A DNA stretch of 64,000 nucleotides, from NCBI RefSeq assembly GCF_005239225.2, contig NC_133291.1, forward strand, positions 14,221,654-14,285,653. Reading direction: 5' to 3'. Source of the stretch: Populus alba (Eukaryota > Streptophyta > Magnoliopsida > Malpighiales > Salicaceae). Both the position numbers and the translations under genes were made by a program. A model generated the notes under the pieces. The model had not been told where the DNA came from. It saw only the letters and a list, made by a program, of their open reading frames with translations, and searched no databases. How positions within the stretch are numbered: the first letter of the stretch is position 1; each line of letters starts with the position of its first letter. Shown here piece by piece: positions 32,772-45,590 of this stretch.

Positions 32772-35700
32772 TCCACTTGTTTATTCTTACCTAATATAAT
32801 AGTGGCAAATTATTAAATCCATTCAACTCACGATACAATTTAAAATTTTAATTACAAATTAATATTTGGATTAATTAAAATAATATCATTTTGATTTTTT
32901 AAAAAGTTAAATTGAATTTTGAACAAGTCACTAATTAACTGTTGAGTCAACTAAGTTAAACCAAATTGATATTTTTAGGATTTTATTTAAACCGGGAATA
33001 AGATCAATGAGTTCCAAATCAACCTAGTATGCCAGTAAGGTTTTATACCATTTTAAGATGTTGTGTTCGAATCACTGAGGCACCCATTTTAAGCTCACTT
33101 TATAGGGAATGGTGGTATTTTTAGAGGAAGAACCGGGTTAACTTAATTGATTGAGTTATTTGATACGGTTTTAGCCGTGTTAAATTGAATTTATTTAAAT
33201 TAAACTGGAAAGAAAATCGAGAGGATGTTTGGAGGGAAATGATGCTTATTACTTTTAAAAAAGTTGTAAGTAGCAGTGCACAATTTTGGAAAAAAACTCT
33301 AGTAATTTATTATTTTAAACTAAGTTATATATATTAATTGATAATCACAATAAAGTTGATATAACATAAATGCTTTAATGAAACGAAATTATACATGAAA
33401 TTAAAAACCAAAATCATATCAGTTGAAGTACAATACTTGTTTAAAGGTTTGTGTTATTATGCGGCTTGAATAAAAAAAATTAAATGTAAATAAAAAAGTT
33501 ATTTTATATTATTGTTATTAAATTCTATTCGAGAGGTTAATTTTAAAACATTCAAATTCAACTTTTGTCCAAATTTAACATTAAATTTAATTATTTAAAA
33601 ATTATCTCAATATGACTTAATTGATTTGTGGGGTTCAAAAACAAATTAAAAAATTAGCAAAAAACATGATTTAACTTTTTTAAAAAAAAAAAAAAAAACT
33701 CAATATAATTTTTTTTTTAATATTAAGATAACAACATATTAAATTAACCTGAATTTCGTATTGTGTTTTTTTTAGATTAATTTTTTTCTTGAATTCCTCA
33801 ATAATGAATTAATTGAGAATTATGCTTTAACGTTTATTTTGATTTTTTTTATATAAAATTATTTTATTTTCATTATTCGAGTTGTGAATTTGATAAAATA
33901 ATTGAAATTAATTTTTAAATTATTTTTTATTATTTTTTTTTATAAAATTACCTTAATCTCATGATTTAAACCTAACTAGTGCATTTGTTGGCCAGCACTT
34001 CATTAAAGAAAAAACGCAATCTAAACAGAAGATTTGCTTACTATCCTGCAATGTTTTGAAGTAGGTTTCCACCATTTAATTAAAAACTCTGCAACTAAAA
34101 CACTCGGTCTCGATTTGAGCAAGCATGGAATAGATGAGAGGATCCTCGACCAAATCAAAGCACATGGACTCCAAGTTATTTTATGAAACAAAGATGGAAA
34201 GAGTTCCTTTTTGCCCAAATTATTAAACTTTGATCCAATTTAAATGAAAAACTAGCAATTCAAAACTTTACTTGTAATAAGTTTTAATTTAAATTGAAAA
34301 AAAATATAAATTAATAAATTCACCTGACCAAATCAAACCCAGCTAAAGCAATATAATTTTTAATTATTTTTAAATAAAATTATTAATCCGAATCAATTTA
34401 ATATCATAATTATTGCAAGTGAAATCTCAGATAGGATACGACAGCTATGCCTTGGAGAGCTTTTATAAAGCATAGCAATAGTGTAATCTTCAATGATTTC
34501 CTTACTTTATAAAGTTGCGATTATAGTTTTGAAGAAAGAAAAAAAAGTGCAAAGCAAGTGGTCATATTTCGACGATGAAACACACACACGTATATAGACA
34601 AGAATGATGACAAAAGGAGTAAGAAATCATTGCTTTTGCTTTAAAAAATGAATTGCTTAAATTAAATAACAAGTCATGACTATCGATCAGAGTCCGGTTT
34701 ATCTTATTATTATTGATTTGATTTTTATAAAAAAAATTATATAAATTAATTTTAAAAAAAATCAAAACTTGTTCAAATCAATTTAATTTGGTTTTTCAAT
34801 TTAGCTCGGTTTAGGTTTGATCTGGTTTGATTTTTTTAATTTCAAACTTATAAAACCGAACCGATCGGTTTTTTCAAAATTTTAATCGGTTTTTTTCACT
34901 ATTCGGTTTTTTCGATTATTTTTTTTAATTTTTTCAGTTTAATTGGTTGATTTTTTCTCACTATTCGATTTTTTCAATTATTTTTTTCAAGTTTTTTCCA
35001 TTTAATTGGTTTTTCGGTTTTTTCTCACCTCTGCTATCACCTATAACATGAACCAGGATCATGCCTTTACGAATTGTTGAATGCATCAACGGTCTACAAG
35101 CTATGCTCAGCAAGACGTCGTAGAATTTCCTCACATAATGTGTCTGGTGCAATGCCACCATGACCAAATCCATGTGAGGATTCCGGCGAGCTCTGTTCTG
35201 GTTTGTTCGTTCATTTTACTTGTTGAAGAGAGTCGTGTTTTTTTTTTTTTTTTATAAATTTATAAATTAGATATAATTTTCATGTGTTAGTTAAAACTTA
35301 CACCATTTTAACCATATAATTGTTCTCTAAAATAAATTTATCAAGATAAATCTGAGTGTTTTAACAATCAAACGGGTATCAAGTTGATTAGTTTAATGGT
35401 CCAACCTGTATGTTGAACAAGATTTTTTCTTGTTCAAGGTAAACATTTTTTCATTAGACCTCTTGTTAGAGAGAGAAAAAAAAGACCACATTTTTTTCCA
35501 TAAATATTATTAACAACACCGGGGATTTTCATTGCAAATCAAATTTAAAAATTTGATATAAATTGTTCATATCTAAAAAAAAAAAAGGAAAGGAAATATA
35601 CAAAAGAAACAAAAAAAAGAAAAGTGGGAGAGACGAAAAGCTGCCTCTAAAAGTAAGTTTTTTTTTTTTTTTAATAAAAAACAGTAGTTTATCAATGTCA

Positions 35701-38050
35701 AATTAATACAAAACAGATACTATATTCAAATTAAATAAATAAAAAACAGTATTATGAATTATTATGCACTCAACTTACATGCAAATATGCTATCACTAAT
35801 AAAATCTCGAGACGAAATGCTTTTCCTATAGTTTAGTTCTTGAAAATAGCTGCTTATTCATAAAAAAATATTTTGGAATGTACATGGTGCAAAGAAAAGG
35901 AGAGCTAATTTGGCGACGAATCTGCACTTGTAGTTTGAGCTCTTTTATTTTTGTATTTTAAATTTTTATTTTATTTTTTTAAAAAATTATTTGATTTTAT
36001 ATTTTTAGATTATTTTGATATATAAATATAAAAAAATATTTTTTTAAAAATAAAAAAAATATTATTTTAAAACATTTCTTCATAAAAATTATATTAAAGA
36101 ACAACAATTCCAACACGGTCACGCACCTTTGTGGCAGTGTAGGCAGCTGTTGATGGATGGGGCATTTTCCAGTTCTTTGTATGCATGCTATAAAGCAGCT
36201 ATGTGCGACATGCGAGCCCATGAGATCAGGCAGGCATAGTGCCAAAGATTTTCAAGAACTTAAGTGCTTGTCAGTGGGATGATGATGACCGAGAATGGCG
36301 TATATTATTCTACATTATTCTACGTGACAAATAATTTCTAAAAATTCTAATAAAAAACATCTTAAATATCAAAATCTAAAATAAATGACAATTAAGAAAA
36401 ATCCTTAAAAAAAATCAGGTAAAAATAAAAGGTAATTTCACATTTATTAAACTATAAAAAATTACAACATAGTTGATTTAAGTTGACTTGAAAAATCACT
36501 TGTGATCCATTTGATCGATCTAGTAAATTTTAGCTAACCTGACTCAACTCTTGATTTAATATAAATTATAAATATTTTCAACATAATTAATTTAAATTGA
36601 CTTGAAGGATCACTCGGGATCCATTTGACCTAGTTAAATTTAATTAATAATTTTGTTTTTCTTCAAAATAATATAGTTTTTGATTGATTTTAATTAATTT
36701 TGATTAATTTACTGAACTTATAAACTAAGCCTTCAACAAGGTTAAGCATCAAACTAATTTTAATAACTTTGTGTTATTCAAAAACATGATATTTAAGTGA
36801 TTGTTTAGTACTATGTTAATTATTGTTTTTTTAAATGTTTTTAAATTATTTTTTATTTAAAAAAATATTAAATTGATATTTTTTAGATATTTTTAACATA
36901 TCAATATAAAATCTATAAAAAGTAATTTAATATGTATTTAATTAGAAAATACTTTAAAAAATATTATATCCTACGTTACAAAAGATGATTTTTATTTTTA
37001 TTTATTTATTTTGCTAGTGAGCACCACCACAACCAAAAGGTATTGTATTGGTGCACCACAGCAGAAACAAACCTACCATCATTCAAACCTATTAATTATC
37101 AAACAACACAGGCTCCTCTGGGCCCCACCTTCAAAATAATTTCCATCCACAGATGGAAACCGACAACTAACCCTTTCTTTGGCACCCGCAAACGCCGTTA
37201 TCCTCGGAACAGATAGCCCCTAGTTTCCTAACAGAAAAATATAAGAACATTTCACAAATGAATCCACAACTATAGCACATTTCACAATTCAGTCCCCCCC
37301 ATCCCTTGAAATTAATTCCAAATTGGGTCCATCTTTCAACAAGCTTTCTCCTATTTTTTAGTTGCTAATTGTCACCAATTATACTATGTTAAATGCATAT
37401 ACCATGCAACTTTATGAGGTCAGATTATTCTTTAAAATCAATATAGATATATGATTTTTTTAGATAATATTTAAATGAAAAATATCATAATTAAAATAAG
37501 ATAGCATTTATTATTTTGTCTCTGTATGTTTGAGTAAATCAAGCTTTGATCGATTACATATTTTGATAGCATATTTGTTTTTTTTATATGTTTGAGTAAT
37601 CATTCAATGTTGCCATGTAAAAAAGAGTTTTTTTCATTTATTTCCTCTTAAACTAAAAGAAGAAGAAGAAGAAATCCTTGTTTTAACAAAAACAAAATTT
37701 ATTTACACCCCCCCTCAAATAAAAAAAATGATTCTTTGGTTAATATCACACATGCATTGTCGTGAGAAGTTTAAAGATCGGGGAGCACATTGTAAATTGT
37801 AGACCTGTTTCGTAGCTGTCCGAACAAAAGTATTTGCCTTCTCATGCTTTGCTGTTACCGTGTCCGTCAACAGGACCCCACCCAATTCCAACAAAGACCC
37901 AGTCAGGGTCAGCTCTGGTGCACCGCTCAAACCAGGCGGCCCTGACCCAAAAAATAAAAATAAAAATAAAATAATAATGTAATAATAGGGAAGGCCAGGG
38001 CGGACTGCGAAGAAACTCCCCTTTGCCATTTTTTATCATCTTCTCCCCAA
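32772..38050. other. Gene-poor AT-rich region
   Basis: Contains several MITE-like blocks (listed where I could place them) and no conserved gene. MITE-like inner sequence also occurs around 35930-36100 and 36790-36970. A non-repetitive stretch at 35035-35220 gives, on the minus strand, phrases such as HGGIAPDTLCEEILRRL that I could not assign. 37.7-38.05 kb is the upstream region of the next gene. Confidence 0.35.
34690..35032. mobile_element. hAT-type MITE-like repeat rich in CCGAACCG/CGGTTTTT
   Basis: Repeated cggttttt, attggtttttcgg and aaaccgaaccgat blocks, ending ttttctcacctct, match the widespread plant repeats whose ends read AGGGGTGA. A related copy with clearer ends lies at 48204-48560. 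The left end here is uncertain. Confidence 0.4.
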
Positions 38051-38058
38051 TATAAATA
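38051..38058 (+). promoter_or_regulatory. TATA box of the PNRC-like gene
   Basis: tataaata lies about 250 bp before the ATG at 38310. The stretch between is pyrimidine-rich with CT repeats, as expected for a plant 5' leader. Confidence 0.5.
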
Positions 38059-38309
38059 GGACACAACCCGCTCCCCTCTCCTTCACAGCCACATCTTGTC
38101 TTTTCAAAATATCCCAACCACCACGTCCTCCTCCTCCTTCCCCATCTCTCTTCTTCCTTCCTTTCTCTTCCATGTTATAGAGGAGAAAGAAAGGAAAAGG
38201 CTAGACAGACAGACAGGCATAACAACAATAACCCTAACAGATTCTTGTACATTTTTCTTCTCTTCTTTTCTAGTCTAGTTATTATTATTGTTGTTTGTCT
38301 ACATTTATT

Positions 38310-38957
38310 ATGGGGACTGAGGTTTTGAGACCACAAGATTGTCTGACTGAAAGAACAAGAGTTTCTCCCTGTCGGAGGAGGAATTATTACTATGGAAATG
38401 GAAACGGAAACTTTGCTAACCCTAGCATTTATAGCTCTAACAACAACCGCAACAATCCTAGGTTCAACAGAAAACCAACAGCGGTTCGGTCTGATAGATC
38501 GGACCAGAGAAAGAAACAATCAGAGCCGTCGGTTTCAAAGAAATCACGCTCTGTTGATGATTTTGTCAAGATCTACAAGAATAACAGCAACAACAACAAA
38601 GTGATGGAGAAAGTGACTATTTTGCGGCGAGGAGAGTCGCTAGATTCGAAGATCAAGAGCAGCGAGACTGCGTCTGCGACTGTTTCCTCGAAGAAGGAAC
38701 AAGGAAATGGTGCAGATATGGCTGTTACTAGTACGGACAGATTGGGTCCGGACCCCAAAATGGTTTCAAAACAGATAAGGATCGTGGATCTTAGGTCTCC
38801 GGTGGCTGGGAATGGTGATATTTACGCCGGATCGGCCTTTTCGGTATCTCCGCCACCGAGTTCGCTTCCTTTACCGTTGTTCTCAAAGAAGAAGCATCTT
38901 TCGGTTGATGACTCAGCCACCAGAGACCTCAGGCGTTTGCTTCGGCTCGATATTTGA
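38310..38957 (+). CDS. Small plant protein with PNRC-like proline-rich motif
   Basis: Single exon, 215 residues, starting MGTEVLRPQDCL at the first ATG; longer versions would need a non-ATG start. It resembles a conserved plant family that I associate with Arabidopsis At5g16110/At3g02555, of unknown function. The middle is basic and low in complexity (Asn/Arg/Ser-rich) with a KKSRSVDDFVKIY motif. Near residues 175-192 is SAFSVSPPPSSLPLPLFSKK, similar to the proline-rich motif of PNRC proteins, which in animals binds the EVH1 domain of the decapping factor DCP1. The C-terminus is TRDLRRLLRLDI. A role in mRNA decapping is inference from that motif alone. Confidence 0.85.
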   Translation: MGTEVLRPQDCLTERTRVSPCRRRNYYYGNGNGNFANPSIYSSNNNRNNPRFNRKPTAVRSDRSDQRKKQSEPSVSKKSRSVDDFVKIYKNNSNNNKVMEKVTILRRGESLDSKIKSSETASATVSSKKEQGNGADMAVTSTDRLGPDPKMVSKQIRIVDLRSPVAGNGDIYAGSAFSVSPPPSSLPLPLFSKKKHLSVDDSATRDLRRLLRLDI

Positions 38958-39923
38958 GATCCGAGTAGAATCTTTCGGGTCAGGATTCGGGTTGCCTATT
39001 TCTCTCCATGTTAATCTCTCTAGCCTCTATGTCTCGTCTTTGATACGCTTCCCCTGGTTTCCGGGATCCTCCCGTCATTTTACAAAACTGGAGGCAGATC
39101 AGGAAATCAGGGAAAAATACGGGGGCGAATCAGTTAAATTTGTGGTGGTGTTATCAGTTATGTAATTCCGGGTTGATTTAAAATGGGTTGTATGGGTAAT
39201 TAGGGAGTTGTCTAGGGTGGAGAAATGAAAAGGAGGAAGTTGGGGGGGGGTGGATGATGTAATATTTGGGAGTTAGGGATGTGAGACAAGGAATTAGTGA
39301 AAGTCTTTGTTAGGCCACCTAAACTTCCCTTCTGTACTTTAATGTTATGCGAAGAGATCAAAATGGAGTTGAATTAAAGTAAGGAAAATATATATTTAAT
39401 AATTGATCTTTATTATTCTCTAAATAGTAATATATATTTACTGGGTTTAATTTTGTACTGCCCAAGAATATGCATTTTTCTGATTGGTTGATTTCCTGAT
39501 TTACCTAGTTTTGTGAAGGAAGGGAAGATGATTAGATTTAAAGAAATTTCATTCTCAATAGGACAGATAAATGGGTTGTCGGAGGGATGTTCCAGGCAGT
39601 TTCCCTGAGCTTTCGGACAGGGTAATCTAGACCAGAGCCGGCAGCCGGCTTAAGCTAAGCTAAGTCCTAGCAAGATCCAAGACTGAGCAATGGCAAGAGA
39701 CTCTCAATTATATTTTATAAAATGAAAACTATCTAAGATTTTATTTGGCACACAAAAATAAAAAATAAATAAAATATTTTTTAAAATTCTAATTCTAATT
39801 TTATTTAAAATCCTGTTTATTTTAAGCTGGCTATGTCTAGAACACCTATCTATAATGGTATGGCTATTGTCTCGGAAAAAAAATACGAGGCTTAGGTTAT
39901 TGGATCAATTCTATCGATTCTTA

Positions 39924-40126
39924 GAGTGTGTTTGACAGTGTGGTAGTGGTTGTTTTTCAAATAGCTTTTCGTGCTGAAATACATGCCAATAATGTTTGTT
40001 TATTTTTTAAAAATCATTTTTAACATCAGCACATATCCAAAAAGTACAAACCGAATTCAATTTTAGCAAAAAAAAAAAAATTCAAAATTTCGGCAAACGC
40101 AGGTTCAAACTCACTACCAAACGGTC
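39924..40126. mobile_element. Harbinger-type MITE
   Basis: The left end is tta|gagtgtgtttgacagtgtgg and the right end ...ctcactaccaaacggtc. They are imperfect inverted repeats of the same type as the 7.36 kb element's ends. Confidence 0.6.
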
Positions 40127-41304
40127 TATTAGTTTATTGAATATATTTTATTAAATTAATTAAAATTAATTATTTTTATTAAAATATTGTTCATTTTTTA
40201 AAGTATAATTTCTTTAATATTGACCCTACATTTGAACTTGGCTTGGACAAGTCACTAAAAATATTATTTTTACGAGATGCTAAACAAAATGTAAAAAAAT
40301 TATCTTTAGATTATATCGAGTGGTTAAAATAATTATATATTAAATATATTAAAATACAAGTAGTTTTTTTAAATAATTTTTAACTATTAAAGTGTACATC
40401 AATTTAGCTTTTTTAAATAATAGCATCTTCACTGTATATGCTTTAATGGTGCAGCTGCATGGATGTTTCTTGCTTTCTTTCTTTTTTCCTGGCAAGACAG
40501 TTGCGAGAGTATAGTTTAAGATTTGATCCAGTTTAAAATTCAGATTCGTCGAGTTAATTATTATTTTTAAAAAAAATCAAAATGATATTGTTTTAGTAAA
40601 ATAAAAATAAAAATTAACGGATTTGTAATTGAGTCAACTTATCGGGCCAGCCGGATTACATATTTTTTTTTAACCCGGCTTGATTTCAGTTCTGAGTTGA
40701 TCAAGTCTAGAATCGACTCATCAAACCGAATCGAGTTTCAAAACTATGCACGAAAGTGAATAAGTGGTGGTTGAAGTGTTTTTTTCCTAGAAATTATCTC
40801 TCCGGGCTGGACTGCATTTTCTGTGGAGGAAAGGTGGTGGAGCTGTGGTCCTACGTATCGGTGCTCAAGTGCTGCGTAACGTTAGCCAGAAGACATAGAA
40901 ATCTCGTCCAGTTTTGGCATTGTGGGCTTTCCACTAAACAGAGATGGAATATAATTGATGAAGGAGAAAATGATGGAAAAGCTAAGCCAAAAATCATCAA
41001 GGAATATCTTGATTTCTCAAGGTTGAATCCATTAATTATCCCATGGGTGCACTAATTAGGGTTTTGGGAAGCTTGTGTCTCTAAAATCACACGAAGGAGA
41101 AAGGAATTTCTAAGTCCTCTCATTTGTTGCTGGAGAACAAATCCCTCTTGGAAAATGAATAATTTTGTGGAAATGGATTGTTTTTTATTTTTGTTGTGTG
41201 GTTCAAAAACATGTTCTGTTGTTTAGTGTACAGTAAAAATAATTTAATAATATGCATACATTCACTGGTTTTCTTTTAATTTCAACCTAATAATTATTAT
41301 GAGA

Positions 41305-41486
41305 ACTTGTTTTTTTTTTTAAAAAAATATTTTTGAATTATTTTATTTATTTATTTTAAATTAATACTTTTCAATATTTTCATATTATTTTGATTGGCTG
41401 ATGTTAAAAATAATTTTTTAAAAATAAAAAAAATATTATTTTAATGTATTTCAAAATAAAAAATACTTTAAAAAATAACTAAAAAT
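41305..41486. mobile_element. MITE-like AT-rich repeat
   Basis: Matches the inner order of the other MITEs (ttaaattaatacttttcaatattttcatattattttgat.ggctgatgttaaaaa). The right boundary is near 41486. The ends are eroded. Confidence 0.35.
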
Positions 41487-42046
41487 ACATTTCACACCTA
41501 GGCCATCTCTCTAGATTCTGCTGCCTCTGTCGACTTGTCAACTTACAAGCTTCAAGTTGGTGACTTTGTTCATGCTTTCTTTTCCTAGATAATGTTTGCA
41601 GTGTTGGTCCTGTTGGATAGCTACATCGTGGAGGGCTTCTATCCTTGTTTTGATCGTCCACCGAGAAGGTTTTGCTCATGGCGTTGCCTCCTGGTATTGG
41701 TGCCATCTCGGGCACCGTGTTCATGGTGTCAATAGAAAGCAGCCCTAACCGGAGCCTCCTTCAATGCTAGGAAAGTGGGAAAAAGGCTATCATTTTGGGT
41801 AGTCTGAAGCTACTTTAACACAAACAGTCTCGATCTTTATCATGTGTAGCAACAAGAGGGTAAACAAATAGAAAGTTTCATAGTACTATCTTCATTACAT
41901 ACCCATCTATACGTATCATATTGGATTTGTCCTGTCAGAAATTTGTGCAAATAATGCACTTTGAATTCGATAATCCATCAATAAAATCAAATCACAGATA
42001 ATCTCACTACAAAAATATCAGACATTTATCTTATCCATGAAGATTT

Positions 42047-44069
42047 TCAAGTGTTCAGCTTCCATAAACCTCTAGAACACCAGGGATTTGTTATTCTTAC
42101 AACTTTCTGCTTTGCTTGCTGGGGTTCTCCAATTGCAGTCCCTTGATAACCCTCTCGTGCTTTTATGATATCAGCTTTAACTATGTGATGATCAGAAGTT
42201 CCTTTGGAGGAGATCACTGAGTATGATCCTGGAACAAACTTGTATGGTGAGTAGGGTGATGCCAGCATGTAATCCACTCTTGTGCCATACTTGCATGTCC
42301 CTTGTACATCTATTTCAACAAAATTCATGACACGCAAACTTTATGAACATCTCGAAAGAGAAAAGGGAAAAAGAAGTACAGAAAACTGGTAAATTTTGGC
42401 AAAAAAAACCAAGACAAGACTGTTCAATTACTTTGGCCTTTTGCAACGATGACTACTGGCTCGCATTCCCCTGCATAGTCTTTTGCATCTACGTATCCTT
42501 TTCCCTTCAGAAAATTTGTCACTTCGATTCTTGGTGTTGGCTTTCCTATGTCCTCGTAGTACTGGAAAATCCATCATGGCGGGTTAGAAGGTGTAGAAAA
42601 CGCTAGCATTAATGCAGATTTTCAAGATATTTTTTGTTGAAAATTATACCTTGACAATGTCCATCCATCTCTCGGATGAGTAATCTGATCCATCAAGAGA
42701 GTTGATACCTCCTGCCAATATGTGAGGAGTCATGTCGTTTGATTTTATCATTGCTCCTATCTGTTTCATTCTCCAGTTTTCATCCAAGTGGTCTAATTGG
42801 GTGCAGTAAAAGTCTACTTCTCCTGCCCATGGCACATGGATTGTGGCCTTCAGCACATTCCTGCATTTGAAACACAAGGTTTTGCGCGTTGCGCTTTGAG
42901 TTTGAGATTCTCGAGGAAGAGTGTTTGCAAATATATTTCTAGAAAATCAAGCTGATGCTTGTACAGAGCAGTAATTCATCTGTTTAAGTGATGACAACTT
43001 GTCCTAGAACATTCAGACAGATGAGATCTTCTAACTTAGCTGTTCATAAGAGAAGCATACAACTTCGAATATGGTCCATGATCAATGCCTGTCCATCAGA
43101 AATCGCAGACATCTGCCTTTATAAAAAATGAACTTACTAGTTCCAGAAAAATTAATCTGCATGTTTAGTATAACAGCGAAAAAAGCAGTACCTGAAATCT
43201 TCATCATTGGCAATCTTCTGAACTTTCCACCTTTTGATTGGCCACTTTGACAAGATCGCATTTCCATATCCCGGTGCCCAGCTCTCTGCAAACACGTATT
43301 TCATCCCCAAGGAAGTAGCCAAATCTGATAGAGGACTCATGCCTTTCTCTTCATCTGCCTTGACATCTTGCAGGGCCAAGATATCAGAATCCACTTCTTT
43401 TAAGACTTCCATAATGCTTCTGCTGCTTTTCCAGCCTTCTTCACTTATGAACTGAGTCATATTAGCCGGCAAGCACACAGGAGACCTCATCACAACATTG
43501 CTTCTATAGTTTCTGCTAGCAACAATGTTAGAAGACCCCCCGCTTTCATCCTCCATAAAGCCAAGCAATTTACTATTTGCTAATGAAATCTCATTATCAG
43601 GAAGATTAATCGAAACCTTTAGTTTTGATCTTGAAACCTTCTTTTCTGCCGGGAATTTCTCTGGATTTTTCAGGCTATCATGCAAGGGAGATTGCTTGAG
43701 TATGCTCTTGGGATAATAGCTTACGGAGTTTCCTTGAGCATCGTATTCCACCGGACTCTTGTATGCCATATAGCCGTCATGTTCTTGACTGATCATGATT
43801 GATTCCTCAGCCTTGGGAACTGCAGGTGCAAGAGAGAACATGGCAACATTGAATGTGGCAATTCGAATTGGTCTATCAGAGCTAGAATTACCATGCTTTC
43901 CATTTAGATGAATTGAAGATTTACGAAAGCCTGGACGCCATTTACATCGATCTTTGGAGCTTATTTTTCCAAACCTTTTGATAATAACTTTTGGCCTTGG
44001 ACGCCTCCATATCAGCAACCGTATCCTTGCACAGAGCTGCCGCAACTTCCTGCCTATCAGACCCAACAT
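42047..44069 (-). CDS. DNase I-like (endonuclease/exonuclease/phosphatase superfamily) protein
   Basis: Four minus-strand exons: 43192-44069, 42650-42860, 42432-42561 and 42047-42309. They give 493 residues, all in phase. Start 44069 reads MLGLIGRKLRQLCARIRLLI, followed by a basic stretch. EEP-fold motifs appear in order: IATFNVAMFS (Asn74), ILALQDVKADE (residues 231-241), YGNAILSKWPI, CTQLDHL (His317), ILAGGINSLDGSDYS (residues 340-354), TRVDYMLAS (Asp419) and KGTSDHHIV (Asp446, His447). It belongs to a plant-specific DNase I-like family that I associate with At3g21530. Two usual catalytic positions differ: LQEV is LQDV, and GDFN is GGIN. Activity and substrate are unknown. No transit peptide is obvious, though the N-terminus is basic. 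Confidence 0.88.
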
Positions 44070-45590
44070 GTAAGATGCTTCTTGCACAGATCCTTTTTAA
44101 AAATTTGCAACGCAACAAGTTTCAGGCTTTTAGCACTGTGTCACAGCATAATTAGATACGAGACTAACTCTGGAGCTAGAAGGGAGAGGTAGCAGGGAAC
44201 ACAGGCTTGTAGCGTAACTAACAATGTGGTAGTGAGGAAGTAGTTGTAGAGGCAAAAAAGTGCTTCCTAGTCCTAGTTTCAACTGCTCCAAAGGAGTGGG
44301 GTAGTTTTTGACAAATTAGCAATGTTGTTGATCTTCTTTTGAAACCCTCCAAAAAGCAAACCAACTGCTACCATTGAAACGAAGATATAATTGGAGGGCA
44401 CAAGATATAAAGTAATAAGATGCAAGACTTTCTTCAAGTCTCCAACACAATAATGACAAAAGTGGCTTCCGAATGGCTTTGCGTACCAGTGCAGCTGAAA
44501 TTAGATTTTCTTTAGCAAGTCTGATGAAGTTTCAAAGGATTTAATCCAAATTTGTTGACTAAGAAGTACGAGTTAAGAGATGAAGCAATCACACATGGAG
44601 TTTTCCTCTATGCTGATTCCTTCAAGAGGATTTTGTCCACAGTTGGATATGAAGGCCCAACCACAAATGGGCATTAGTCAAGATCAAACAGGTATATGAG
44701 TGCGACTACTGTTCTTGGGTTCTTGTATCATAAGTTTTTCGTGTCAAATGACGTTTTTTTTTTTTAAAAAAAAAATAATTTTATTTTATAAAAATTAATA
44801 TTTTATTATGTTTTTATATCATTTTAATATGAAAAAAATATTTTTATATTATTTTAATATATTTTCAAACAAAAATACTCTTTAAAATCAACCATTACCG
44901 CACTCTTAAACATCCTTTATTCTTCATACTTTGTCAAAGAAAACAATCACAGCCTTTACAGGCATGAACGTGTGGAATCAAACTGCCGTCCGAAGTGGAG
45001 AGTCAATGTTCAATGAAGGCTGGTTTTTCCTGTGGCTTTCGTGTCTTATTGTTCATTTCCCTTTTCTCCTTGAAAGCTTGTGGATAATGGATTCTTCGAA
45101 CATCCAAGAGACGTGTAGTGGTAAAAGGAGTGTGGATTAAGAACACACCAAATTAGTGCCTTTTGCATTTCCAACCATACCAGACCACCATGATGAACAG
45201 ATTCACTTAATAACATGTTTTAACGCAGATTAAAACCTGAAAGGATGAATTGCTATTTCACTGGTAACAGAGACAAAACAAGACAACATGTCCACTTCGT
45301 CCAGAACTTGAAATAAAAAGGGTCATATTTAATGCTGTCAGCTAATCATGGTTATTACTCAAGCTCCAGCATTTTATTACAATAGTAACCCTCAAGGGTT
45401 TAACTTACAAACCATTTCCCCAGACAACGTAAAAGATTCTTCCAAAGCGTAAACTAACAAATCTTTCTCCACATTGGGCTATTTCCCAGCAACCCGTGCA
45501 ATGTCATAACATCACCCACATTTCATACCAGTTTCATGACATCAATTTGCTCTATAAGAATGTAAGAAATAACATCTATCATTTCGCCGT
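44070..45590. other. Intergenic region between two minus-strand genes
   Basis: Holds the 5' flank of the EEP gene and the 3' flank of the methyltransferase gene. Apart from the MITE at 44698-44905 I see no further feature. Confidence 0.4.
44698..44905. mobile_element. Harbinger-type MITE
   Basis: The left end is gagtgcgactactg and the right end ...ccattaccgcactc followed by tta. The outer seven bases are a perfect inverted repeat (GAGTGCG). The inside is AT-rich and matches the other MITEs here. Confidence 0.5.

Larger units (their letters stand above)
38958..42046. other. 3' flank and AT-rich intergenic DNA
   Basis: 38958-39380 is probably the 3'UTR of the PNRC-like gene. 40760-41150 is a less AT-rich stretch with a 99-codon frame that lacks an ATG at its start; I cannot assign it. 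41500-42046 should include the 3'UTR of the following minus-strand gene. Confidence 0.4.

Noticed and set aside
36110..36250. Possible microRNA precursor
   Set aside because: The stretch is complex and contains short inverted segments, but I found no long foldback with a recognisable mature sequence.
38175..38519. 114-codon frame antisense to the PNRC-like gene
   Set aside because: It overlaps the leader and conserved start of a recognised gene and has no supported domain.
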